NCBI GenBank assembly: GCA_016715625.1
Contig: JADJZU010000032.1
Location: 1 to 31,763 of the forward strand
Source of the DNA: Bacteroidota bacterium
GTDB lineage: Bacteria > Bacteroidota > Bacteroidia > Chitinophagales > LD1
Direction: 5' to 3'
Length of the DNA: 31,763 nucleotides
Part shown: one piece after another, positions 24,459 through 31,763 of the stretch
How positions within the stretch are numbered: the stretch's first letter is position 1
How the letters are laid out: every line of letters starts with the position of its first letter
Notes under the pieces: generated by a model
Told to the model about the DNA's origin: nothing
The model's input: the letters and a program-made list of their open reading frames with translations, nothing else
Database searches by the model: none
Made by a program: the position numbers and the translations under genes

Positions 24459-27400
24459 TTACTCAAACTTGAGGTCGAGAGCCAAACCGCGCAACTCGTG
24501 CATCAACACGTTGAACGATTCAGGAATACCCGGCTCACCGATGTTTTCGCCTTTTACGATTGCTTCATACGCTTTGGCACGGCCCACAATGTCGTCCGAC
24601 TTCACAGTCAGCAACTCCTGCAGGATATTAGCCGCTCCGTAAGCTTCCAGAGCCCACACCTCCATCTCTCCAAAACGCTGACCTCCGAACTGTGCTTTAC
24701 CGCCCAGTGGCTGCTGCGTGATGAGGGAGTATGGTCCGATAGAACGTGCGTGCATCTTATCGTCCACCATGTGTATCAGCTTAATCATATAGATGATACC
24801 TACGGTAGTAGGCTGGTGGAAACGCTCACCGGTTTCGCCATCATACAGATAAGTGGAACCCAAAGCCGGCACACCTGCTTTCTCGAGGTAAGCAATGATT
24901 TCGTCCAGCGAAGCACCATCAAAAATAGGAGTGGCAAACTTCACACCCAGCTTTTGACCGGCCCAGGCCAATACGGTTTCGTAAATCTGACCGAGGTTCA
25001 TACGCGATGGTACCCCAAGCGGGTTCAACACGATGTCTACCGGAGTGCCATCTTCGAGGAACGGCATATCTTCGGAGCGCACGATACGGGCTACAATACC
25101 CTTGTTTCCGTGGCGGCCCGCCATCTTATCACCCACTTTCAGCTTACGCTTTTTGGCTACATATACTTTGGCCAGTTTCAATACACCGCTTGGCAGTTCA
25201 TCACCGATAGAGATATTGAACTTCTCGCGCTTGTATTTACCAATCTCTTCGTTGTTGCGGATGTTGTAGTTGTGCAGAATCATCTTCACCAGACCGTTCG
25301 TTTCTTCGTCTTTGGTCCAGTTGTTTCCGTCAATCACACTGTAATCGAGGTCGGCCAGCACCTTAGAGGTAAACTTGGTTCCTTTGCTGATGATTTCTTC
25401 TTTGTAAACCGTAAACACTCCGTTGCTTACTTTACCGCTGAGCACGCTCATCAGTTTGTCAATGAGCACGGCTTTTACAGCAGCTACCTTCTTTTCAAAA
25501 TCCTTATCTGATTTTTCAATCAAATCCTTCTCTTTCAGCTTAGAGGTTTTATCCTTTTTGGCGCGGGCAAACAAACGCTTGCTGATAACGGTACCTTCTA
25601 CACTTGGTGGTACTTTCATAGAAGCATCTTTCACATCACCGGCCTTGTCGCCAAAGATAGCGCGGAGGAGTTTCTCTTCCGGAGTAGGATCGGTTTCGCC
25701 TTTCGGCGTAATCTTTCCAATCAGGATATCGCCTTCGCCTACCCGGGCACCCACACGGATAATACCGTTTTCGTCCAGGTCTTTGGTGGCTTCCTCACTC
25801 ACGTTCGGAATATCCGGAGTCAATTCCTCTTCGCCCAGTTTGGTGTCGCGCACTTCCATTTCAAATTCTTCAATGTGAATAGAAGTGAACACATCATCGC
25901 GCACCACGCGCTCGTTGATAACGATAGCATCTTCAAAGTTGTAGCCTTTCCATGGCATGAACGCCACTTTCAGGTTGGAACCCAGAGCCAACTCGCCACC
26001 CTCGGTCGCAAAACCTTCGCACAATACCTGTCCTTTGCTAACGCGCTGTCCTTTGCGCACCAGTGGTTTCAGGTTAATGCAGGTGCTTTGGTTGGTCTTC
26101 AGGAATTTCTGCAATTTGTAAGACACCTTATCATCTTTGAAAGAAACCAGTTTCTCTTCTTCGGTTCTTTCGTATTTAATGATGATTTCGTTGGCGTCTA
26201 CATATTCCACCACACCTTCTCTTTCGGCATTAATCAGATTGCGCGAATCCTGCGCTACTTTCTTCTCTAAACCGGTACCCACGATAGGGGCCTGTGGTTT
26301 CAAGAGTGGCACCGCCTGACGCTGCATGTTCGAACCCATCAGGGCACGGTTGGCATCATCGTGTTCGAGGAACGGAATCAAAGAAGCCGATACACCCACA
26401 ATCTGGTTAGGAGCCACGTCCATGTATTGCACCTCGCCAGGAGCCAGAATAGGGAAGTCGCCCTGGTAACGGGACTTAATCTTATCGGACTTAAAGTTTC
26501 CTTTATCGTCCATTTCAATATTGCTCTGTGCAATTTTTACCGTATCTTCTTCTTCAGCCGACAGGAAAGAAACCTTTCCTTTCAGGTTTACACGGCCGGC
26601 CTCTACCTTGCGGTAAGGCGTTTCAATAAAGCCCATTTTGTTCACCTTGGCATGCACACAGAGGGTAGAAATCAAACCGATGTTCGGTCCTTCCGGTGTT
26701 TCAATGGTGCACAGACGGCCGTAGTGCGAGTAGTGTACGTCACGCACCTCAAAGCCGGCACGCTCGCGCGACAGACCACCGGGTCCCAGAGCAGATACTC
26801 TGCGCTTGTTGGTGATTTCGGCCAGCGGGTTGGTTTGATCCAGGAACTGCGAAAGCTGTGAAGTACCAAAGAAAGAGTTGATTACCGAAGAAAGCGTTCT
26901 GGCATTAATCAAATCGATGGGGGTAAACACCTCATTGTCGCGCACGTTCATCCGCTCGCGGATGGTGCGGGCCATACGGGCCAAACCAACACCGAACTGG
27001 GTAGACAATTGCTCGCCCACGGTGCGCACTCTACGATTGCTCAAGTGGTCAATATCATCAATCTCTGCACGCTGATTGCTCAGGTTCACCAGATATTTCA
27101 CGATATGGATGATGTCGGTTTTGGTCAACACGCGGGTATCCATATCAATATCCAGTTGCAGCTTCTTATTCACTTTGTAGCGACCTACTTCGCCTAAATC
27201 GTAACGCTTGTCGCTGAAGAACAACTTCTCGATAATGCCACGAGCGGTTTCTTCATCAGGTGGTTCGGAACCACGCAATTGCTTATAGATGTGGTTCAGG
27301 GCCTCAATCTCTGAGTTAGACGTATCTTTGTTCAGCGTATTGAAGATGATAGAGTAGTCGGCTGTCTGCTGTTCTTTGTGTGCAAAGATGCTCTTTACAC

Positions 27401-28274
27401 CGCTCTCCATAATAGTGTCGATGTTGGAATCGGCAATAATAGTGTCGCGCTCCAACACTACTTCGTTACGCTCAATGGAAACCACCTCACCGGTATCTTC
27501 ATCCACAAAATCTTCCATCCAGGTGCGCAATACTCTTGCAGCCAGCTTGCGGCCTACTGCTTTCTCGGCATCTTTACGGGTTTTAATGGCAATTTCATCG
27601 GCAATTTCAAATAGTTTCAATATATCCTTATCGGTATCAAAACCAACGGCACGCAGCAACATAGTCACCGGGAATTTCTTCTTCCGGTCAATGTAGGCAT
27701 ACATGACGTTGTTAATATCGGTAGCAAACTCCATCCAGGCTCCTTTGAAAGGAATCACACGGGCAGAGTAAATTTTAGTTCCGTTCGGGTGGAAGCTTTG
27801 TCCGAAGAATACTCCGGGGCTTCTGTGCAACTGAGAAACGATAACACGCTCGGCACCGTTTACAATGAAGGTTCCTTTCGGAGTCATGTAAGGAATGTTT
27901 CCTAAGAAAACATCCTGCACCACGGTTTTAAAGTCGATGTGCTCAGGGTCGTTACAGGAAAGCTTCAGCTTGGCTTTCAATGGCACACAATAAGTAAGAC
28001 CACGCTCAATGCACTCATCCATAGAGTAGCGGGGCGGGTCTACAAAGTAATCGATAAACTCGAGCAGGAAGATGCTGCGGGTGTCGGAGATCGGGAAGGT
28101 TTCGGAAAACACCGTGTGAAGACCTTCAAACCTGCGGTTTTCAGCAGTGGTTTCCAATTGCACAAACTGCTTGAATGTTTCAAGCTGAATGTCTAACAAA
28201 TCGGGTTGTTCATCAGGAAGTTTGATCTTACCGAAGTTTACACGTTCGGCACTTTTCTTAAGTGTTTCTGCCAT
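24459..28274 (-). CDS. rpoB: DNA-directed RNA polymerase subunit beta
   Basis: Catalytic-core subunit of RNA polymerase, 1271 residues, a normal length for the phylum, with no frameshift in 3.8 kb. Landmarks in order: ETFKQFVQLETTAENRRFEGLHTVF, the rifampicin pocket FFGTSQLSQFLDQTNPLAEITNKRRVSALGPGGLSRERAGFEV (notable Asn489 at the position of E. coli His526), ETPEGPNIGLISTL, GYNFEDAIVINERV, DKMAGRHGNKGIVARIV, and the C-terminal GGKAQFGGQRFGEMEVWALEAYGA. It is isolated: upstream is its own consensus promoter and divergent recJ, not rplJ-rplL; downstream is a strong terminator, not rpoC. Start at 28274 (MAETLKKSAERVNFGKIK). Confidence 0.98.
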   Translation of the reverse strand: MAETLKKSAERVNFGKIKLPDEQPDLLDIQLETFKQFVQLETTAENRRFEGLHTVFSETFPISDTRSIFLLEFIDYFVDPPRYSMDECIERGLTYCVPLKAKLKLSCNDPEHIDFKTVVQDVFLGNIPYMTPKGTFIVNGAERVIVSQLHRSPGVFFGQSFHPNGTKIYSARVIPFKGAWMEFATDINNVMYAYIDRKKKFPVTMLLRAVGFDTDKDILKLFEIADEIAIKTRKDAEKAVGRKLAARVLRTWMEDFVDEDTGEVVSIERNEVVLERDTIIADSNIDTIMESGVKSIFAHKEQQTADYSIIFNTLNKDTSNSEIEALNHIYKQLRGSEPPDEETARGIIEKLFFSDKRYDLGEVGRYKVNKKLQLDIDMDTRVLTKTDIIHIVKYLVNLSNQRAEIDDIDHLSNRRVRTVGEQLSTQFGVGLARMARTIRERMNVRDNEVFTPIDLINARTLSSVINSFFGTSQLSQFLDQTNPLAEITNKRRVSALGPGGLSRERAGFEVRDVHYSHYGRLCTIETPEGPNIGLISTLCVHAKVNKMGFIETPYRKVEAGRVNLKGKVSFLSAEEEDTVKIAQSNIEMDDKGNFKSDKIKSRYQGDFPILAPGEVQYMDVAPNQIVGVSASLIPFLEHDDANRALMGSNMQRQAVPLLKPQAPIVGTGLEKKVAQDSRNLINAEREGVVEYVDANEIIIKYERTEEEKLVSFKDDKVSYKLQKFLKTNQSTCINLKPLVRKGQRVSKGQVLCEGFATEGGELALGSNLKVAFMPWKGYNFEDAIVINERVVRDDVFTSIHIEEFEMEVRDTKLGEEELTPDIPNVSEEATKDLDENGIIRVGARVGEGDILIGKITPKGETDPTPEEKLLRAIFGDKAGDVKDASMKVPPSVEGTVISKRLFARAKKDKTSKLKEKDLIEKSDKDFEKKVAAVKAVLIDKLMSVLSGKVSNGVFTVYKEEIISKGTKFTSKVLADLDYSVIDGNNWTKDEETNGLVKMILHNYNIRNNEEIGKYKREKFNISIGDELPSGVLKLAKVYVAKKRKLKVGDKMAGRHGNKGIVARIVRSEDMPFLEDGTPVDIVLNPLGVPSRMNLGQIYETVLAWAGQKLGVKFATPIFDGASLDEIIAYLEKAGVPALGSTYLYDGETGERFHQPTTVGIIYMIKLIHMVDDKMHARSIGPYSLITQQPLGGKAQFGGQRFGEMEVWALEAYGAANILQELLTVKSDDIVGRAKAYEAIVKGENIGEPGIPESFNVLMHELRGLALDLKFE

Positions 28275-28410
28275 GGCAATGCGGATTAATTAGCCGTTAA
28301 AAAATCTACCATAAATACCTATAAATGAGATAGACAGACGCTTGAACTTCTTAAACAATTAAGACGTTAAAACACCTGACAATTCAGCATTTAATAAGAT
28401 ATTTTTGGAG

Positions 28411-28427
28411 CCGGTTTTGCAAAACGG
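28411..28427. promoter_or_regulatory. Palindrome at the predicted rpoB transcription start
   Basis: CCGGTTTTGCAAAACGG is a near-perfect dyad (GTTTTGCAAAAC core with CCG/CGG flanks). It overlaps the position where transcription from the rpoB promoter should begin (about 28425). It could be an operator or the first hairpin of the 150-base leader. The rest of the leader (28275-28410) shows no open frame or clear structure. Confidence 0.4.
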
Positions 28428-28431
28428 AGCG

Positions 28432-28462
28432 CAAAGATAGTTTTCGAACTTATAGTTCCAAA
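28432..28462 (-). promoter_or_regulatory. Consensus Bacteroidota promoter of rpoB
   Basis: On the minus strand: TTTG (28459-28462), exactly 19 bases, then TATCTTTG (28432-28439), a perfect TTTG-N19-TAnnTTTG match. The predicted start near 28425 gives a leader of about 150 bases. This indicates that rpoB is transcribed on its own rather than from an rplJL promoter. Confidence 0.82.
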
Positions 28463-28592
28463 TTTTGGCTGAATATTTGTTGTAGGGCCATTTTTGCCCC
28501 CATTTCTGTTAAAAACGGACTCCTAGGAGGCTGTTGACCGGAACTCCTTTTTTGCCTCCATCATGGGTAGATAACAGTGAGAAGAGGGCCGA

Positions 28593-28623
28593 TTTCGCCC
28601 GAAAGCGGACAAAACTATATTCG
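28593..28623 (+). promoter_or_regulatory. Candidate recJ promoter
   Basis: TTTC (28593-28596), a 19-base spacer, then TATATTCG (28616-28623): one mismatch in each box from the Bacteroidota consensus, with exact spacing. The start of transcription would fall at about 28629, almost on the recJ start codon. Confidence 0.45.
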
Positions 28624-28627
28624 CTGC

Positions 28628-30334
28628 ATGCAAATGCGCTGGAATTTTGAACCTGCCGATGCCACCAAGGTGGACCATCTGCAGCAAAGTCTGAAGATAG
28701 ATAGGGTATTGTGCCAATTGCTGGTAAAGCGGGGTATAGAAACTTTTGAACAGGCCCGGGATTTTTTCCGGCCCTCACTGGACCACCTCCACGACCCCTA
28801 CTTAATGAAAGATATGGATAAGGCAGTAGCCCGCATCCAAACAGCCATTCAACGAGGTGAAAAAATACTGATTTATGGCGATTATGATGTGGACGGCACC
28901 ACGGCTGTGGCCACCGTTTACTCGTTTTTGAAGACCTTCTATGATGCCGTAGATTTTTATGTGCCGCATCGCTACCGCGAAGGGTATGGCATTTCCACCC
29001 AAGGGATAGACTATGCTGCCGACCATGGATATACTTTAATAATAGCCCTGGACTGTGGCATCAAATCGGTGGACAAGGTGACTTATGCCAATGAGCGTCA
29101 TATAGACTTTATTATAGCAGACCACCACCTTCCGGGGGCCCAACTCCCCGATGCAGTTGCCGTGCTGGACCCTAAACGGAACGACTGCCCCTATCCTTAC
29201 AAGGAGTTGTGCGGTTGCGGTATCGGATTTAAATTGATACAGGCTTTAGCGCAGGCATACGATATACCGGAGGAGAACTACCTCAAATATCTGGACCTGG
29301 TATGCCTGGCGATTGGTGCCGATATTGTGCCCATCACAGGCGAAAATCGCGTGTTGGCTTATATGGGCTTACAGAAGATTAATACGAATCCGGGACCGGG
29401 AATTAAACAACTCATGGAAGTATCCGGCATTAAAGCGTCAATGACGGTGGATGATGTGGTGTTTATGATAGCCCCCCGCATTAATGCCGCAGGCCGAATG
29501 GACGATGCCCGGCAGGCCGTTCAGCTCTTAATCAGTGAGCAGGTGGATCCCACAGCGGTGGAGCAGGCCTACCAGCTGCACCGCCTGAATGCGGACCGAA
29601 AAGAACTGGACAAAACCATTACGGAACATGCGCTGGGAATGATAGCGGCCGATAGTACACAGCTGCAACGCAAGTCCACTGTTTTGTGTCATGAAAGCTG
29701 GAACAAAGGTGTGCTGGGCATTGTGGCCTCGCGCCTCACCGAAAACCACTACCGGCCCACCATTGTGCTCACCGAGAGCGAAGGCATATTAACCGGAAGC
29801 GCCCGCTCCGTAAAAGGGTTCGACCTCTATGAAGCCATTTATAAATGCCGGGACTTGCTCATACAGTTTGGCGGACATAAGTATGCGGCCGGACTTACCT
29901 TAAAACGCGAAAACCTGGAGGCCTTTGCACAACAGTTTGATAAGGTCGTGCGCGCCAGCATCACCGAGGAACAGTTGATACCTGCATTGGAGGTGGATGC
30001 CATTATAGAGCCCGAGATAGTTTCCCCCTCTTTTTACAACATTATCCAGGAAATGGCGCCCTTCGGCCCGGGCAACATGAAGCCGCTCTTTGTGACCCAA
30101 AACCTGACCGACACGGGATGGAGCCGAGTGTTAAAAGACGCGCACATTAAATTCTCGGTCCGCAAACAAGGTTCTGCAGTATACGATGGCATTGGATTCA
30201 GCATGGCTGACAAGTTTCCGCTTGTAAAAAACGGAGCCTTTGACCTGGCCTATCACATAGACGAAAACGAATGGAACGGGCAGAAGCGCCTGCAATGGAT
30301 GGTAAAGGATGTGCAAAGCACAAAGCAGGTCTGA
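28628..30334 (+). CDS. recJ: Single-stranded-DNA-specific exonuclease RecJ
   Basis: A 5'-3' single-strand exonuclease of recombination and mismatch repair. From 28628 (MQMRWNFEPADATKVDHLQQ) the product is 568 residues, the usual length; 28634 (MRWNFEP) is equally possible. DHH-family motifs are complete: GDYDVDG at about residues 84-90, ALDCGI, and the DHH motif ADHHLPG at about 165-167 with VLDPKR after it. APRINAAGRMDDARQAVQLL follows, then DHHA1 motifs (NKGVLGIVASRL, GSARSVKGFDLYEAI, FGGHKYAAGLTL) and a C-terminal OB-like region (MAPFGPGNMKPLF). It is divergent from rpoB with a 353-base gap that holds both promoters. The frame is intact. It probably forms a single-gene unit. Confidence 0.97.
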   Translation: MQMRWNFEPADATKVDHLQQSLKIDRVLCQLLVKRGIETFEQARDFFRPSLDHLHDPYLMKDMDKAVARIQTAIQRGEKILIYGDYDVDGTTAVATVYSFLKTFYDAVDFYVPHRYREGYGISTQGIDYAADHGYTLIIALDCGIKSVDKVTYANERHIDFIIADHHLPGAQLPDAVAVLDPKRNDCPYPYKELCGCGIGFKLIQALAQAYDIPEENYLKYLDLVCLAIGADIVPITGENRVLAYMGLQKINTNPGPGIKQLMEVSGIKASMTVDDVVFMIAPRINAAGRMDDARQAVQLLISEQVDPTAVEQAYQLHRLNADRKELDKTITEHALGMIAADSTQLQRKSTVLCHESWNKGVLGIVASRLTENHYRPTIVLTESEGILTGSARSVKGFDLYEAIYKCRDLLIQFGGHKYAAGLTLKRENLEAFAQQFDKVVRASITEEQLIPALEVDAIIEPEIVSPSFYNIIQEMAPFGPGNMKPLFVTQNLTDTGWSRVLKDAHIKFSVRKQGSAVYDGIGFSMADKFPLVKNGAFDLAYHIDENEWNGQKRLQWMVKDVQSTKQV

Positions 30335-30345
30335 AGAGGTGCAAA

Positions 30346-30450
30346 TTATTCGGTATTCACTGTCACCAATTGTGTAAGTGTTTCGTCTATATTAGCGCGC
30401 ATTTTTTGAGCGTCAAACATTTTACCTTTAAACAGGACGATATATTTCAT
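30346..30450 (-). CDS. Possible 34-residue small protein
   Basis: An open frame of 34 codons on the minus strand between recJ and the lectin-like gene, starting MKYIVLFKGKMFDAQKMRAN and ending TQLVTVNTE. Composition is protein-like (alternating hydrophobic start, then an amphipathic helix-like stretch). It has no clear promoter, and its upstream side runs into the start of the divergent lectin gene. It may be spurious. I recognise no family. Confidence 0.25.
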   Translation of the reverse strand: MKYIVLFKGKMFDAQKMRANIDETLTQLVTVNTE

Positions 30451-30482
30451 TGTTATTGAAACCTAAATCATTTCAAATTTTT

Positions 30483-31763
30483 ATGCAAAAAGCATTACTA
30501 CTGTTGCTAACCGTTTCCACTTTCCTGTTTACAAAGGCGCAATCGCCCACTTGTAACATTGGCAACATCATTCAAACTTACCAGACACAAGGCTTCCAGC
30601 AGATTTTTGTAGGTGGACAGCCCTGCAACCTGTATTTCTACAATGCCAATAACACCACCTGGCAAGCCGCGGAAAACATTGCCGTAGGCTTAGGTTCTCA
30701 CCTGGCATCTATCTCCAGCCAGGCAGAAAATGATTCTATTGTAGCAGCTATGCTGGCCGCGGGTATCCCCAGCAATACCGTGGTGTGGATGGGCTACTCC
30801 GATGCAGCCAGCGAGGGCAACTGGTCCTGGCTCGATGGCACCGCCAATGGATTTACCAACTGGAATGCCGGTGAACCCAATAACACTTCGGGCTACCCGA
30901 GCATTGGTGAAAATGGCGGACAGCTACAGCTAAGCAATGGCAGATGGAATGATTTAATGACCGAAGACATTGCAGCATTTATTGCTCCTACCGGTAAATC
31001 GATTGTGAAAGTAAATCTGTGCCCGCAAGTATCGGTAGCGGGAGGAACCGGCTGTGCCAACCAACCCATTTCGCTGTCTGCCAGCACCATCTTCGGCTCA
31101 TTGCCTAACCAAACGGCCTGGTTTTTACCGCCCAGCACCACTCCTTTAAGCACAGGCAATACCTACAACGTAACGGTGGCTACCAACACCGTATATGTGG
31201 CAGGTGTTCAGGATTTATGGGGATGCACCGATACGGCTCAAGTGTTGGTTTCTGTAACTCCTTGCGTAACCCCTGCCGGTTGCCGTCCCAGCGAAATTGA
31301 TTCCACTTTTCTTGCCAATGGATACATCAAGTTGAATAACATCAACAACCCATGCAGCATGTATTTCATTAACCCCACCTCGCAGTCGTCAACAGCCAGC
31401 GAAGCGCAGGCGCAGTTATTGGGAGCGCACATGGTGTCTATTCAATCGGCTCAGGAAAACGCAGACATTGTTGCTGCGCTGACCGCAGCGGGGTACAACT
31501 TCAATACACCCAAAATCTGGATTGGCTTAACGGACGTATCGCAAGAAGGCAATTTTATCTGGCTGGATCAAAACACCAATGCTTTTACGAACTGGTTTGC
31601 CGGAGAGCCCAATAATCAAACTCCTTCCGGTTTATTCAGTTGCTGCACACTCGGCAGTTGCCAGAGTTCGATTGTGTGCACCCAGGGCGAAGATTGCGTG
31701 CAGTTATACCCCAGCGGTGAATGGAACGATCAGCCTTGCGATTTGCCGGCCATTTCAGTGGTG
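30483..31763 (+). CDS. Secreted protein with two C-type lectin-like domains (partial)
   Basis: Runs off the right edge after 427 codons with no stop. It starts MQKALLLLLTVSTFLFTKAQ, a signal peptide. Domain 1 (about residues 30-178): TWQAAENIAVGLGSHLASISSQAENDSIVAAM, GYSDAASEGNWSWLDG, then EPN at 131-133 and WND at 155-157. An Ig-like, cysteine-containing linker follows (VSVAGGTGCANQPISLSAS). Domain 2 (about 285-425): GAHMVSIQSAQENADIVAAL, WIGLTDVSQEGNFIWLD, EPN at 375-377 and WND at 414-416. In C-type lectins EPN plus WND form the calcium-dependent, mannose-type sugar site, so carbohydrate binding is plausible. A T9SS tail might follow beyond the window. It lies downstream of recJ (148-base gap), probably with its own promoter. 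The frame is intact. Confidence 0.9.
   Translation, partial: MQKALLLLLTVSTFLFTKAQSPTCNIGNIIQTYQTQGFQQIFVGGQPCNLYFYNANNTTWQAAENIAVGLGSHLASISSQAENDSIVAAMLAAGIPSNTVVWMGYSDAASEGNWSWLDGTANGFTNWNAGEPNNTSGYPSIGENGGQLQLSNGRWNDLMTEDIAAFIAPTGKSIVKVNLCPQVSVAGGTGCANQPISLSASTIFGSLPNQTAWFLPPSTTPLSTGNTYNVTVATNTVYVAGVQDLWGCTDTAQVLVSVTPCVTPAGCRPSEIDSTFLANGYIKLNNINNPCSMYFINPTSQSSTASEAQAQLLGAHMVSIQSAQENADIVAALTAAGYNFNTPKIWIGLTDVSQEGNFIWLDQNTNAFTNWFAGEPNNQTPSGLFSCCTLGSCQSSIVCTQGEDCVQLYPSGEWNDQPCDLPAISVV

Noticed and set aside
24498..25511. Long plus-strand frame of 337 codons opposite rpoB
   Set aside because: It is the antisense shadow of a well-conserved, intact rpoB; the translated sequence is rich in His, Phe and Leu and shows no family features. 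Several similar antisense frames across rpoB, rpsE and arsA were left out for the same reason.
1..31763. rRNA, tRNA, phage, plasmid-origin, transposase or integrase genes
   Set aside because: None was recognised on either strand on reading; the repeats seen have no associated mobility gene in the window.

Overview
The window comes from a bacterium of the phylum Bacteroidota, outside the classical gut Bacteroides. Three things point there. Two promoters match the phylum's primary-sigma consensus exactly (TTTG, 19 bp, TAnnTTTG). A large secreted protein carries SprB-type repeats and a type IX secretion C-terminal sorting domain. Two tandem surface proteins combine YadA-like head repeats with a chaperone-of-endosialidase (S74) tail, an arrangement common in this phylum. 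The lineage may be near Chitinophagales/Sphingobacteriales, but that is a guess from gene content.

Layout. (1) 168-6140, minus strand: the lower spc operon, rplE-rpsN-rpsH-rplF-rplR-rpsE-rpmD-rplO-secY-map. It starts abruptly at rplE behind a perfect promoter, and the genes that normally precede rplE (rplX, rplN and others) are absent. rplO carries a frameshift. Terminator-like hairpins lie between rplO and secY and between secY and map. (2) 6116-8553: a frameshifted but otherwise canonical two-domain arsA, bracketed by diverged direct repeats. (3) 8694-11616: intact small cargo genes: a secreted fasciclin-domain protein, a DUF3179 protein, a small membrane protein and a lipoprotein. (4) 11895-24286: about 12.4 kb in which every gene is broken: two tandem S74/YadA-head proteins, a TPR-LuxR regulator, an unrecognised exported protein, an S8 (subtilisin-like) lipoprotein and a T9SS cargo with SprB repeats. 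(5) 24408-28462: rpoB alone, between its own promoter and a strong terminator, with no rplL upstream and no rpoC downstream. (6) 28628-31763: recJ, then a two-domain C-type lectin-like secreted protein that runs off the window.

Reading. Two normally very stable gene clusters (S10-spc and rplJL-rpoBC) are both split here, and in each case the first gene after the split has its own consensus promoter. That argues for real rearrangement rather than a chimeric contig. The cell-surface island between them is riddled with small indels, many at homopolymers, while rpoB, recJ and most ribosomal genes are clean. The island is either a decaying adhesin/secretome locus or a poorly polished stretch of assembly. 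The rplO and arsA frameshifts make some sequencing error likely. The two S74 genes are a tandem duplication that preserved a promoter-proximal palindrome upstream and a double-hairpin element downstream. A LuxR-type gene is divergent from one of them and could have been the regulator. No rRNA, tRNA, CRISPR array, transposase or integrase was recognised.
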